DNA from: Duganella sp. 1411
GTDB lineage: Bacteria > Pseudomonadota > Gammaproteobacteria > Burkholderiales > Burkholderiaceae_D
DNA length: 64,000 nt
NCBI RefSeq assembly: GCF_017833525.1
Contig: NZ_JAFICD010000003.1
Coordinates: 806,001 to 870,000 of the forward strand
Reading direction: 5' to 3'
Position numbers and translations under genes: made by a program. The notes beneath the pieces were generated by a model that saw only the letters and a list, made by a program, of their open reading frames with translations, ran no database searches and was not told where the DNA came from. Every line of letters begins with the position of its first letter. Position 1 is the stretch's first letter. Positions 1 through 9,298 of this stretch are shown here, one piece after another.

Positions 1-1187
1 CGCAGGTCGTGGTGGTCGGCGGCGGCTACGGCGGCGCCACCGCCGCCCGCTACGTGCGCATGTGGAGCGAAGGCGCGATCGACGTCACGCTGATCGAACC
101 GGATACAGGGTTCATCTCCTGCCCGTTGTCGAACCTGGTGCTGGGCGGCTCGCGCCGCATCGCCGATCTGACCATGTCGCTCGACGCGCTGGCCGGCAAA
201 CACGGCGTGCGCATCGTGCGCGATACCGTGACCGCCATCGACGCCGACCGACGCACGCTGGCGCTGGCCGGCGGCGGCAAGCTGTCCTACGACCGCCTGA
301 TCGTCTCGCCCGGCGTGGAGTTCATGTGGGACCAGTTGCCTGGCATGCTGAAGCCCGGCGCGCGCGAGACGGTGCTGCACGCGTGGAAGGCCGGTGCGCA
401 GACCGTCGCGCTGCGCGCCCAACTGGAGGCCATGCCCGACGGCGGCGTGTTTGCGATGACCATTCCGCCGGCGCCGTATCGCTGTCCGCCGGGGCCGTAC
501 GAGCGCGCGTCGCAGATCGCTTTCTACTTCAGCCGGTTCAAGCCCAAATCGAAGGTGCTGATCCTCGACGCCAACGACGACGTGGTGTCCAAGGGGCCGC
601 TGTTCAAGAAGGTGTGGAAGGAGCGCTATGGCGGCATCGTCGAATACCGGCCGTCGTTCCGTACCGCCGATATCGATGCGGGCGCGCGGACGGCGGTGTC
701 GGAGCTGGACGACCGGGTGCGGGCGGACGTGCTCAATGTGATTCCGCCGCAGCGCGCCGGGGCCATCGCGGTGCAAAGTGGGCTGGCCAATGTCAACGGG
801 CGCTGGTGCGGGGTGGATTTCCTGGGCTTCGAATCGACGCGGGCCAAGAATATCCATGTTCTCGGGGATGCGATCCAGGCGTCGCCGTTGATGCCCAAGT
901 CGGCGCACATGGCGAACCAGCATGCCAAGGTGTGCGCGGCGGCGGTGGTGGATTTGTTAAACGGCCGTGCGCCCGATCCGCATCCGATGCTGACCAATAC
1001 GTGTTACAGCTTTATTTCGGATACGGAGGTGATTCACGTCGCTTCGGTGCACGCGTACAGCGCGGAACAGAAGACGTTGCTGGTGGTGTCCGGCTCCGGG
1101 GGAGTTTCGGCCGGGCCGAGCGCGCTGGAGGGGGAATACGCAATGAATTGGGCGCGTAACATTTGGGCCGATACCCTGGGCGCGTGA
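1..1187 (+). CDS. Flavocytochrome c/sulfide dehydrogenase-type FAD oxidoreductase, 5' end cut by window
   Basis: Probably the flavoprotein chain of a sulfide dehydrogenase (FccB/SoxF-like), which oxidises sulfide and passes electrons to a cytochrome c. The visible protein opens with a dinucleotide-binding glycine motif (VVGGGYGGATAA), and the reading frame is open to base 1, so the true N-terminus and any Tat/Sec signal lie outside. Three cysteines fit the family pattern: ISCPLSN near residue 38, where family members can bind FAD covalently; YRCPPGPY near residue 158; and NTCYSF near residue 330, the last two fitting the redox disulfide. The C-terminal part matches the FCSD flavin-binding domain. 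It ends 10 bp from the convergent next gene. A c-type cytochrome partner would be expected upstream and is not visible. Other pyridine nucleotide-disulfide oxidoreductases are the alternative. Confidence 0.8.
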   Translation, partial: QVVVVGGGYGGATAARYVRMWSEGAIDVTLIEPDTGFISCPLSNLVLGGSRRIADLTMSLDALAGKHGVRIVRDTVTAIDADRRTLALAGGGKLSYDRLIVSPGVEFMWDQLPGMLKPGARETVLHAWKAGAQTVALRAQLEAMPDGGVFAMTIPPAPYRCPPGPYERASQIAFYFSRFKPKSKVLILDANDDVVSKGPLFKKVWKERYGGIVEYRPSFRTADIDAGARTAVSELDDRVRADVLNVIPPQRAGAIAVQSGLANVNGRWCGVDFLGFESTRAKNIHVLGDAIQASPLMPKSAHMANQHAKVCAAAVVDLLNGRAPDPHPMLTNTCYSFISDTEVIHVASVHAYSAEQKTLLVVSGSGGVSAGPSALEGEYAMNWARNIWADTLGA

Positions 1188-1197
1188 ATCGCCCCCG

Positions 1198-1938
1198 CTA
1201 TCTGTATCTTGCGAGGATCTGGTCGATGCTGCCATCTTTGAGCATGGTCTCGATGACACTGTTGACTTGCTCGAACGGCACCTGCGACTTGCGCGAGAAC
1301 GCGCATTGCGCCTTGAAGTTGATGAACACCAGCTCCGGACGCAGATGCAGCGCCGGATGCTGGCGCTGCAGGTAGGACATCGTGGTCTCGCCGATGACGG
1401 CGTACTGCGTCTTGCCGGCCAGGATTTGCTGGATGTTCTGCTCGATCGTGAGCGCGTCGACCCGCGTGAAGCCCTTGCCCAGCACCTGCTCGATGCGCGG
1501 ATAACGGTAGCCGGCCACCGTGCCGACCGGCTTGTTGCGCAAGCCCCGCAGCGAACCGACGACCGGCGCGTCGCCCCGGGCCACCACCATTTCGGTGTCC
1601 GGCAGCAGCGGCGTGCTCCAGTGGTAGTCGCCGTCGATCCAGAACGGCATGACGTAGCACATGCCGTCGGCGCGGCCGCTGCTGAGGACCTGCTTGACGC
1701 CCGGCACGTCGACGCTGAGGTAGACCGGGCGCCGGCCCAGCCGCCTGGCCATGGCGTCGCCCAGGTCCTTGAGGATGCCGCCGGTGAGGATGCCGTTCTC
1801 GAAGCGCACGATCGGCATGGCCTGGTCCAGCGGCGCGATCATGACGAAGTCCCCGGACGCGGCCTGCACGGAGGTCGAGGCGCATAGCGGCAAGATCGTC
1901 AGCAACGTGGCCACTATGCGCAGGGCGGTTTTGGGCAT
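1198..1938 (-). CDS. Periplasmic solute-binding protein (SBP family 3-like)
   Basis: A 246-residue protein with a clear Sec signal peptide (charged start, hydrophobic stretch, cleavage near STSVQAASG). The mature part has the size and layout of a family 3 extracellular solute-binding protein: a GILKDLGDAMARRLG segment, GTVAGYRYPRIEQVL in the second lobe, and a C-terminal helix ending DGSIDQILARYR. No permease or ATPase gene lies beside it, so it may be an orphan sensor-type binding protein rather than part of an ABC importer; many Oxalobacteraceae have such lone copies. The ligand cannot be deduced. It converges on the flavoprotein gene. Confidence 0.75.
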   Translation of the reverse strand: MPKTALRIVATLLTILPLCASTSVQAASGDFVMIAPLDQAMPIVRFENGILTGGILKDLGDAMARRLGRRPVYLSVDVPGVKQVLSSGRADGMCYVMPFWIDGDYHWSTPLLPDTEMVVARGDAPVVGSLRGLRNKPVGTVAGYRYPRIEQVLGKGFTRVDALTIEQNIQQILAGKTQYAVIGETTMSYLQRQHPALHLRPELVFINFKAQCAFSRKSQVPFEQVNSVIETMLKDGSIDQILARYR

Positions 1939-1991
1939 GTCCGGTTATCCAGGAGGAGGAAATCCCCCATTATAAGGCGGACACGACAGCT

Positions 1992-3551
1992 TCAGGAGGT
2001 CATGCGGTCCCAGCCCTCGCGGATCGCCGCCTTGAACCTGTCCCACGCCGATTGCGGGTGGCGGCTTTCCCAGTGGCTGCGCAGTTCGGGTTCGACGTCG
2101 TTCCACGGCCGGCCCCGGTAGGCGGCGTCGGACGCCATCGACCAGCCGTAGCGGTAGGCCGGGTCGTAGTCCTCGTAGCGGCCGCCGGCGCTGGCGTAGT
2201 TGCTTTGCCAGTGGCTGCGGAAATGGGTGTCGAGATCGGGCGCGAGTTGCTCGACCTCGACCTGGGTGCTGCGCACGGTGTCGCTGACCTGCTCCTGCCG
2301 CTCGGACACCTCCTTGCCGACCACGACCTCCTCGACCACGCGCGCGCTCTTTTGCACCACCGCCTCCTCGGCGCTCTCGCGCAGCTCGAAGGTCTTTTCC
2401 TGGAACGCCGGCACCTGGTCCGGATCGATGGCCTGGTCGACCGGACGGCGCTCGACCGTGACGTGTTCCTCGCGCAGGGTGACGTCCTGCTGGACCGGCG
2501 TTTCGATCACGCGCTGGAACACGCGCACGCCGCCGCGCTGCACGGTGCGCTTGCCCACCTTGAGTTCCTCCTGCACGACCGGGATCGCCTGCTGCTCCAG
2601 CGTCGCGCGCTGCATCGAGCCGGCGGCGGCCGACTGCCCGCCTTGCATGGTGCCGGCCGCCGCCGGGGGCGCCGACTGCATGCCGGCGGCGGCCGTCTGC
2701 GCGTCCTGCAGCGAGCCGGCCGCGCCCTGGTAGGTTGGCGGTGGCGGCGCCTGCCCCGACAGCCCCTGCTGCTCTTCGATGTTGAGCGGGCCGAAGCCCT
2801 CGATGATGTCGCTGGCGCGGTCGATCTCGTCGTCGGTGGCGGCATCGACCGTCAACACGGTGTTGCCGCGGTTGATAGCACTGCTGTAGTAATGTTTGTC
2901 GGCGTTGTCGTCGGTGCCGAACAGGCTGTTGAAAAAGTGCATGATGCTGCCGGCGATGCCGTCGTCGGCGCCGGGCTCGGTGCTTTGCCCGGCTTGCGTG
3001 CCGGCGCCCGACGCCAGCCGCACGGCGCTGCCGCTGAAACCTGCGTTGAGCAGTTCTGCCTTGGCGCGGTCGGCGTCGCCGCGGTGTTCGAATACTGCCG
3101 CCAGTGTGTGTGTCATGGTTGCTTCCTTGGTGAGTGGGGATTGCCCGCCGTTGCCGTCGTCGAAGCGCTCGACCGTCACGTGCTCCGCGCGCAGCGGCAC
3201 CGTTTGCCGGTGCCGGCTGGCGTGCCGCAGCCGCGTGATGTGCAGTTCCTCCTTGATGCGGTAGCGTTTTTCCACCACCAGCACTTCCTCCAGGACGGGA
3301 ACGATGAAGGTGTCGCCCTCGTAGCGCGCGGCGGGAGGCGCGCTGACGACGCGGTCGACCGGCACATGCCGGACATCGAGCTCGTCATGCCACACGGTCT
3401 GGTCGACCTCGTGCGGCTGACTGCGCACGTGCTTGCGCACGCGCACGCCCCGGCCGGTGTCGGCCAGGCGCGTGCCCACATGCAAACTCTCCTGGACCAC
3501 GGGCAGCGTGACCGTCTCGTCCTGCGGTGGAATGTCGGGTTCGTTGGCCAT
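1992..3551 (-). CDS. DUF2382 (YsnF/AvaK-type) stress protein, apparent fusion of two modules
   Basis: A 519-residue protein read from ATG 3551; a TTG 24 bases earlier is also possible. Residues about 10-140 form one DUF2382 unit (LPVVQESLHVG to EHVTVERF). Next comes a sequence that looks like a fresh gene start: an AAGGA Shine-Dalgarno followed by ATG at 3116 encoding MTHTLAAVFEHRG. The second module has an N-terminal general-stress-like domain, an Ala/Gln-rich linker, a second DUF2382 unit (IPVVQEELKVGKR) and a C-terminal Tyr/Trp-rich tail (YEDYDPAYRYGW). No stop separates the modules. The next gene encodes a paralogue of the second module. Function is unknown; relatives are linked to general stress. 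Either a 519-aa fusion or a 374-aa protein from 3116, or both, could be made. Confidence 0.7.
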   Translation of the reverse strand: MANEPDIPPQDETVTLPVVQESLHVGTRLADTGRGVRVRKHVRSQPHEVDQTVWHDELDVRHVPVDRVVSAPPAARYEGDTFIVPVLEEVLVVEKRYRIKEELHITRLRHASRHRQTVPLRAEHVTVERFDDGNGGQSPLTKEATMTHTLAAVFEHRGDADRAKAELLNAGFSGSAVRLASGAGTQAGQSTEPGADDGIAGSIMHFFNSLFGTDDNADKHYYSSAINRGNTVLTVDAATDDEIDRASDIIEGFGPLNIEEQQGLSGQAPPPPTYQGAAGSLQDAQTAAAGMQSAPPAAAGTMQGGQSAAAGSMQRATLEQQAIPVVQEELKVGKRTVQRGGVRVFQRVIETPVQQDVTLREEHVTVERRPVDQAIDPDQVPAFQEKTFELRESAEEAVVQKSARVVEEVVVGKEVSERQEQVSDTVRSTQVEVEQLAPDLDTHFRSHWQSNYASAGGRYEDYDPAYRYGWSMASDAAYRGRPWNDVEPELRSHWESRHPQSAWDRFKAAIREGWDRMTS

Positions 3552-3611
3552 GGTGCGGAGGGGCGGCGCTTGCAACGGGATAGCCAGTCTACGTCGCCGC
3601 CTTGGGGGCGG

Positions 3612-3669
3612 GCGCCCGTTTGCCGGTCAGAAAAAGGGGACCGCCATTTTCCTAGAGGCAAGCGGGCGC
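3612..3669. repeat. Imperfect 13-bp inverted repeat with inner stem
   Basis: GCGCCCGTTTGCC at 3612-3624 pairs, with one mismatch, with GGCAAGCGGGCGC at 3657-3669. Inside it, CGGTC and GACCG can form a second stem. It lies in the spacer between the two divergent stress-protein genes and could sit in the leader of either. There is no T-run, so it does not look like a terminator. Confidence 0.45.
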
Positions 3670-3737
3670 TGACTTCCCAGCTTACAACGTAAACTGAATT
3701 TGCAATCGACCCCATGCGTTTAACCGAGGAGCTCATC

Positions 3738-4655
3738 ATGACCCATACATTGGCAGCCGTATTTGAAACCCGCGCCGAGGCCACCAAGGCTCAAGAAGAA
3801 CTGATCCTGAATGGATTCGATGGCGGCAGCATCCAGATCACCGATTCCGGCAGCGCGGCCGGCAGGGCCCGCATCGACGACGACGCCTCGATCCTGGGCA
3901 ACATCAAGCAGATGTTCAGCGAGCTGATTGGCCGGGAGCACGCCGACCGCCACGTCTACGCCGAGGCGTTGAACCGAGGCCACACCGTGCTGACCATCGA
4001 GACCGAGGACATGGCCAAGGCCGACCTGGCCGCCGACATCGTCGAAGACTTCAACCCGATCGACATCGACGAGCACGAAACGATGTGGCGCGCCAGCGGC
4101 TGGACCGGCGCGGAAATCCTGCGCAGCGGCACCGGCATGCAGCAGACCACGGTGGGCGCGCTGCAAAGCGCCCCCGAACCGCACGGCATCCGTCCGCGCG
4201 AGGAGGCGGTCGAGTTCGTGCGCTCCGAGCAGGGACAGCTGACGCAGGGCTCGCTGCAGCGGGGCGAAGTGATCTCGCCGGACGGCCCGTTCGCCGGCGA
4301 CCCGCTGGCCGAGGGGCAGCGCACGGTGCAGCGCAGCGGCATGCGCATCTATCCGCGCGATGCCGAGGGGCCGAACCAGGACAGTTTGAATATCCTGCGC
4401 GGCGACCGCACCGACGACGGCGACGAGTATTTCCGCTCGCACTGGGAGAAAACGTACACCGGCGGCACGTACCAGGAGTACAACCCGGCGTATTTATATG
4501 GCGAATCGATGGCCGGCAGCCCGGCGTATCAGCAGAAGCCGTGGGAGCACGCCGAGCCGGAACTGCGCACGACCTGGGAAAACACCTATCCGCAATCGAG
4601 CTGGGAAAAGTTCAAGGACGCGGTGCGGGCCGGCTGGGAGCGTGTAACGCGATAA
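3738..4655 (+). CDS. Stress-type protein, paralogue of the neighbouring DUF2382 protein
   Basis: A 305-residue protein starting at ATG 3738, seven bases after a GAGGAG Shine-Dalgarno. An in-frame ATG at 3714 would read through that ribosome site and is unlikely. The N-terminus (MTHTLAAVFETRAEATKAQ) and the C-terminal tail (YQEYNPAYLYGESM, then WEHAEPELRTTWEN) match the second module of the divergent gene at 1992-3551. The DUF2382 unit is reduced to a short remnant around EGQRTVQRSGMRIYPRD, so this copy has lost or never had the full repeat. The two genes share a divergent intergenic region, suggesting common regulation. Exact role unknown. Confidence 0.7.
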   Translation: MTHTLAAVFETRAEATKAQEELILNGFDGGSIQITDSGSAAGRARIDDDASILGNIKQMFSELIGREHADRHVYAEALNRGHTVLTIETEDMAKADLAADIVEDFNPIDIDEHETMWRASGWTGAEILRSGTGMQQTTVGALQSAPEPHGIRPREEAVEFVRSEQGQLTQGSLQRGEVISPDGPFAGDPLAEGQRTVQRSGMRIYPRDAEGPNQDSLNILRGDRTDDGDEYFRSHWEKTYTGGTYQEYNPAYLYGESMAGSPAYQQKPWEHAEPELRTTWENTYPQSSWEKFKDAVRAGWERVTR

Positions 4656-4678
4656 CTGACGATGGATTTACGCGGAGA

Positions 4679-4777
4679 CACGTAGGGCGGATTAGGCGGC
4701 ACGCCGTAATCCGCCATCTATGAGCCGCTGGCGGCGCACGCATTGGCGGATTACGCTGCGCTAATCCGCCCTACGTG
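4679..4777. repeat. REP-like pair, copy 1 (inverted units), overlapping jetD end
   Basis: Two units in opposite orientation. The first starts CACGTAGGGCGGATTA and ends TAATCCGCCA; the second, TGGCGGATTACG to CCGCCCTACGTG, is its reverse complement with a variable loop. Each unit can fold on itself. The same element recurs at 46905-47059, 54312-54408 and 59734-59832. The right end overlaps jetD and supplies its TAG stop (4773-4771). Confidence 0.9.
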
Positions 4778-5937
4778 ATCCCGGCGGCTCTGGCTAACGC
4801 CGGCCAGGCGATGTCCCAGCCGATGCGCTCTTGCTCCAGCCGCAGCGCCTGGCCCCAGCTGTTCTTGCGCAGCGCCGCGTAGACCGTCCGTTCGTCCGGC
4901 GTCAGCGTGGGGAAGTCGTCGGCCGCGTGCTGCGATCTTTCCTCCGTCCATAATGTTGCGAATTGCAACATTGTCGCTTCGTCCATCATCACCGACACCA
5001 CATGCGGAAAGCGGCTGCGCGCCTGGTGCAGGATGGCGTAGCCGTGGGTGTCGATATCGCCCCAGTACAGGCAAGTCGCCGAATCGATCCATGGCACCTC
5101 TCCCAGCGCGTCCACCGCATAGCCCAGCCCCATGAAAGCCACGGCGCCGGGCATATCCTCCAGCGCCAGCCCGGTCTGCAGATTCTCGACGATGACCACG
5201 GTCGACGGCCGCCACGGTATGGCCGCCAGGTGCCCGACCGGCGCGCTGATATCCCCAAGCCCGCCAACCACGGCCCGCAGCGCCGGATCGAGCACGCGCA
5301 TGCGCAGCAGCGACGGCGCGCGCCTCAGGCCGCACAGTTGATGGAAATCCTTGCCGGCGTTGTCGCCGCCCGTCGTCGCCGCGACCAGCTCGGCCACCAC
5401 GTTCCGGCGCGACTCCAGCCATTTGCTGTCCATGCCGGCCAGCGGCAATTGGCGCGGATACAGGCCCGAGCCGGGGTGCGCGGCCAGCCAGTCCAGCAGA
5501 TCGAGCAGGCGCTGGAAGTCGGCGTCGGAATAGTCGGCCAGCACGTCGTAGTGGCGCGCCAGCGCCCGCGTCAGCGCCGGCCGGCGCGCGGCGGTGCGGG
5601 TGTAACGGTCGACGGCGCGGTCCCAGCGTTCCCGCTCGCCAATCCAGGCCGTCGCCTGCCGCGGCCCGTGCAGCACCAGCGCCTCCGGCAGCGTTTGCGC
5701 GCCCAGCACCCGCCAGCGCCGCTCGGCCCAGCGCAACTCGCCTTCGCCGCGCCAAGCGCGCCAGCCGTCGGCCCAGGCGCGCACCGCGTCCGGCTGGCGC
5801 AGCGCTTCCGCCTCGGTCGGCAGGCCCAGCGGGATGGCCAGCGGCCAGTGTTGCTGCGCTTCGGCGCCCAGCCAGTCGCGGTGCTGGCTGGCGTGGCGGC
5901 GCAGCAGCCACTGGCGCACGCTATCGGGCGACTTCAA
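4771..5937 (-). CDS. jetD: Wadjet protein JetD (DUF3322/DUF2220, Toprim-like nuclease subunit)
   Basis: A 388-residue protein, the last gene of the Wadjet operon. JetD is the topoisomerase VI/Toprim-like nuclease that cuts closed circular plasmid DNA after the JetABC SMC motor has tested it. The N-terminal half matches DUF3322; the C-terminal half carries the Toprim-type acidic motifs, VVIVENLQT near residue 250 and YWGDIDTHGYAIL near residue 294. Its start overlaps jetC by 17 bp, supporting translational coupling. The stop codon is formed by the first bases of a REP-like repeat, so the extreme C-terminus may differ from relatives. Length is normal for the family. Confidence 0.93.
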   Translation of the reverse strand: MKSPDSVRQWLLRRHASQHRDWLGAEAQQHWPLAIPLGLPTEAEALRQPDAVRAWADGWRAWRGEGELRWAERRWRVLGAQTLPEALVLHGPRQATAWIGERERWDRAVDRYTRTAARRPALTRALARHYDVLADYSDADFQRLLDLLDWLAAHPGSGLYPRQLPLAGMDSKWLESRRNVVAELVAATTGGDNAGKDFHQLCGLRRAPSLLRMRVLDPALRAVVGGLGDISAPVGHLAAIPWRPSTVVIVENLQTGLALEDMPGAVAFMGLGYAVDALGEVPWIDSATCLYWGDIDTHGYAILHQARSRFPHVVSVMMDEATMLQFATLWTEERSQHAADDFPTLTPDERTVYAALRKNSWGQALRLEQERIGWDIAWPALARAAGIT

Positions 5938-8900
5938 GCGCCGCCTCCTGCCGCGCCTGCTCCGGCAGTTTGAGCCGCTGGCGCTGGTCGTCGTATTCGA
6001 TCATCAGCACGCCCGAGATCTTGCGGTCGCGGATGTCGACGAAACAGGCGCCGCCGATGAACGGCTCCAGGGTCATCACCGACTTCAACGGCGTGGCGAC
6101 GATCATCTGGAAGCCGAAGTTGGCGAAGATGTTCATCGCCAGCGCGGTGAATTCGTTGTCGGCCTTGTCGAACGCCTCGTCCAGCACCACCGGCGCGTAC
6201 ACCGGCAGCGCGTGGTCGCTGCCGCCCAGCTGGTAGCGCAGCGCCGCCGCCAGGCAGGTGGTGGCCAGCTTTTGCCGCTGGCCGCCGGATTTGCCGGCGC
6301 CGCTCTGGTAGACCTCGATCTCGTTGCCGTCGGTGTCGATCTCCCTGCCGATGAATTCCACATGCTGGCGCACGTCGAGCACCGCCTCGCGCCAGCGCCG
6401 CTTGTCCGGCTCCTGGCTGGCCAGGTCGTCGACCAGCCGGCGCAGCGCGATGAAGCGCGCCTCGGCCGATTCGCGGTCGGCGCTCCAGGCGTTGCTCAGC
6501 GCGCGCTGGATGTCCTGCTTGAAGTCGCGCACCTCGGGCAACTGGCGGTCGCTGGGCTGGATGTGCAGATACGTGCTGAGGTCGGCCGTCTGGTTGAACG
6601 GCACCTGGCGCAGGCTGTCGTTGACCAGCTCCATGCGCTCCAGGATGGCCTTGCGCGAGTCGTTCAGATAGGTCGACAGCGCCGCCAGGTTCTGGTTGCT
6701 CTGGTTGTGCAGCAGGTCGAAGAAGCGCTGCTCGTGCGCCGGCAGGCCGTCCGTTTCGAGCCGCGCCAGCTTGGCGAAGAAGTCCGACGCGGCCGCCAGG
6801 GTGGCGTCGAGGCCGTCCGAGTCGGCCTGCCATTCGCGGATGAAGTCGGCGAAGCGGCCTTCGATGTCGCGCTCGCACAGCATGATGTCGCGGTCCAGCG
6901 CTTCGACCCTGGCGCCGATCAGCTTGCCGATGGCGCGGTCGGCCTGGTCGACCCGGCCCAGGACGACCTTGTCCGGCAGGCCCGCGTACAGCTGGTCCAG
7001 GCCCTGCTGCTGGTGCGGCGTGAGCGCCACGATGGACGGATCGGCGCGCAGGCCGTCGAGCAGCAGCTGTTGCTCGACGATCTTGGCGTGGCAGGTGCGC
7101 AGGTTGACGTCGGTGTCGCGCAAGGTGCGCTCGGCCGCGCTGACCAGCCCGGCCTGCTCGCGCAGGCGGTCGTCGATCTCCTGCAGTTGCGTATTGCCTT
7201 CGCGCAGGGCGCGCAACTGGCGGTCGATCGCGGCGATGCGCTCGGCCGGCGGCAAGCCGTCGATCTCCTGCCAGGTCAGGTTGACCAGCGTGTTGCACGG
7301 CATCAGGCGCTCGGCGCGGCGCTGCATTTGCCGGCGCAGGCTGTCGAGCTGGGCGTCGAGCTTGGCGATGCGCTCCTGCAGCCCGCGCTGCTGTTGCTCG
7401 TACAGCGCCAGCTTGTCGCGGTTGTCGAAGCCCAGCACCCAGTGGCGGCGGTCGTCGACGCTGTGGCGGTCGTCCTTCTCGTGGCGCGTGCGGCTGTGCT
7501 TGATCTGGCCCTCGCGCGTCATGGCCCGCTCCGGCGCCGCGCGCAACGCCCGCACCGAGTCGACGCAATCGTAATCGTAGCGCTGGCGCAGCTCGGCCTG
7601 GAGCCAGCCGGCGTGGCCGCCTTCCTTGACGGTGAGCTTGAGCGCCAGCGAGCCGGCCTTGAGCATCTTCGGCGCGCCGCCCTCGGCCGCGCCGGTGCGG
7701 TAGTACACCAGCCGGCGGCCCAGATTGACGTCGTTGAGGTGCTGGGTCAGCGCGTTGTAATGGTCGTTGTCGACCAGGATCGACAGCGCGAAGCCGTGCA
7801 GCACGCGCTCGGCCGCGCCACGCCACGGCGCCTCGTCGGGCTTGACCTCGACCAGTTCGCCGACGAAGGGCAGCGCCGCCTCGGCCACGCCGATCGCCAG
7901 CGCGATCGAACGGCGCAGCTCCAGCATCGGCGCCGGGATGTTGGACGGCTGGCGCCGCAGCGAGACGATTTCCTGCGTGACGCCGGCCAGGTCGGCGGCG
8001 GCGGTGGTGCGTTCGCGGTCGAGCAGCAGCAGCGGCTCCTGGTCCGCGCCGGCGGCCTGCCAGTCGGCGATCTCCTGCCGGGCCAGGCCCAGCAGCTCGG
8101 CGAAGCCCTGCGGCGTGCCCGGCAGCACCCAGCCGAGCTTGTCGCACGCCTCGGTGGCCTGCCTGCGGCGGCGCAGGCGTTCCTCGCGCTGGGTTTGCAG
8201 CGTTTTGCGCTCGTTCTCCAGATGTTCGATCTGGTCGCCGCCGGCCGCGCGGCGCCGGCTTTCCAGGTCGCGCAGCGCGGCGCTGCGGTTGTCGAGGGTG
8301 TCCTGCTGGCGTTGCAGCTGGCCGGCGTAGCCCTCGGCCTCGACCTCCAGCGCGGCCACGTACTCGGTCAGCAGGCCGATGCGCAGCCGTTCGCGGTAGC
8401 TGTGCATGCCGGCGCGCAACTCCTCCTGTCCGCCGCGCTCGTCCCGCAGGCGCCGCATGTCCTCGTGGCGGGCGCGCGCCGGCGCCAGCGTCTGCACCTG
8501 CTTGCGGGCGATGACGACGGCCTGGTGCGCCGCGTTGAGCTCGCCGAATTCGCTGACCAGCCGGTCCGCCACGGCGAACGTCTCTGGCTTGTCGAGCATG
8601 AAGTCGCGCAGGAAGGCGTTGAGGTCGCCCAGGTTCTTGGCCGACTGCGTCTTGTGCAGCAGGCGCAGCGCCATCTCGCTGTCGATGCCGAGCAGCCGGC
8701 AGAAGCGCTCGCAATAGGGGCGGAACTCGTCGCGCGCGTGGGCGTCCGGGAAGGCCGCCTTGAGCTTGCGCACGTCGAAATTGTTGCTGCCGAACTCGGA
8801 CAGCTCGCGCAAGTCGAGCGGGCGCTCGAAGATCAGGAAGTAACGTTTGACGTCGCTGTTGCCGTTGGCGTTGCCGCGCAACCAGAACAGCTGCACCAGC

Positions 8901-9298
8901 ACCACGTCGTGCCCCAGCCCGTTGCGGTAGTGCAGCGCCAGCGCCGACCAGGTGGTGCCCTCGCGCAGGTAGCGCGTGGCGTACTCGCCGGAGGCGGCGT
9001 CGCTCTGGGCGGCCCAGGCGCCGCGCACGTAGCTGACCAGGTTGCGGTCGCGTCCGGCGCGGTCGGCCTCGCGCGCGGCGGCGTTGAAATCGATCCAGCG
9101 TGGCGGCACCAGCAGCGCCGAGAAGGCGTCGAGCAGGGTCGACTTGCCGGCGCCGGAGCGGCCCACGATCAGAAAGCCGCGCTCGCTGATCGGCACCTCG
9201 TGCAGGCCGCCGAAGGTGCCCCAGTTGTACACCTGCAGCTTGTGCATGCGGAATTGTTCGCGGCCGGCCAGCGCGGCGGCGGGCAGTTCGGCGTTCAT
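5921..9298 (-). CDS. jetC: Wadjet protein JetC (SMC/MukB-like ATPase)
   Basis: An 1125-residue SMC-like ATPase, the loop-extruding motor of Wadjet. Head motifs are complete: Walker A GRSGAGKST at residues 46-54, an ABC-type signature KSGGQRQKLA near residue 1003, and Walker B PVVLDEAFDKAD near residue 1038. Between them lie long heptad-rich Arg/Glu/Gln/Leu segments, fitting two coiled-coil arms and a hinge. It starts in a 4-base ATGA overlap with jetB and overlaps jetD by 17 bp. A 1200-codon open frame runs antisense across it, but its composition marks it as a GC-rich shadow. Alternatives such as MukB or SbcC are excluded by the surrounding jet genes. Confidence 0.95.
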   Translation of the reverse strand: MNAELPAAALAGREQFRMHKLQVYNWGTFGGLHEVPISERGFLIVGRSGAGKSTLLDAFSALLVPPRWIDFNAAAREADRAGRDRNLVSYVRGAWAAQSDAASGEYATRYLREGTTWSALALHYRNGLGHDVVLVQLFWLRGNANGNSDVKRYFLIFERPLDLRELSEFGSNNFDVRKLKAAFPDAHARDEFRPYCERFCRLLGIDSEMALRLLHKTQSAKNLGDLNAFLRDFMLDKPETFAVADRLVSEFGELNAAHQAVVIARKQVQTLAPARARHEDMRRLRDERGGQEELRAGMHSYRERLRIGLLTEYVAALEVEAEGYAGQLQRQQDTLDNRSAALRDLESRRRAAGGDQIEHLENERKTLQTQREERLRRRRQATEACDKLGWVLPGTPQGFAELLGLARQEIADWQAAGADQEPLLLLDRERTTAAADLAGVTQEIVSLRRQPSNIPAPMLELRRSIALAIGVAEAALPFVGELVEVKPDEAPWRGAAERVLHGFALSILVDNDHYNALTQHLNDVNLGRRLVYYRTGAAEGGAPKMLKAGSLALKLTVKEGGHAGWLQAELRQRYDYDCVDSVRALRAAPERAMTREGQIKHSRTRHEKDDRHSVDDRRHWVLGFDNRDKLALYEQQQRGLQERIAKLDAQLDSLRRQMQRRAERLMPCNTLVNLTWQEIDGLPPAERIAAIDRQLRALREGNTQLQEIDDRLREQAGLVSAAERTLRDTDVNLRTCHAKIVEQQLLLDGLRADPSIVALTPHQQQGLDQLYAGLPDKVVLGRVDQADRAIGKLIGARVEALDRDIMLCERDIEGRFADFIREWQADSDGLDATLAAASDFFAKLARLETDGLPAHEQRFFDLLHNQSNQNLAALSTYLNDSRKAILERMELVNDSLRQVPFNQTADLSTYLHIQPSDRQLPEVRDFKQDIQRALSNAWSADRESAEARFIALRRLVDDLASQEPDKRRWREAVLDVRQHVEFIGREIDTDGNEIEVYQSGAGKSGGQRQKLATTCLAAALRYQLGGSDHALPVYAPVVLDEAFDKADNEFTALAMNIFANFGFQMIVATPLKSVMTLEPFIGGACFVDIRDRKISGVLMIEYDDQRQRLKLPEQARQEAALEVAR

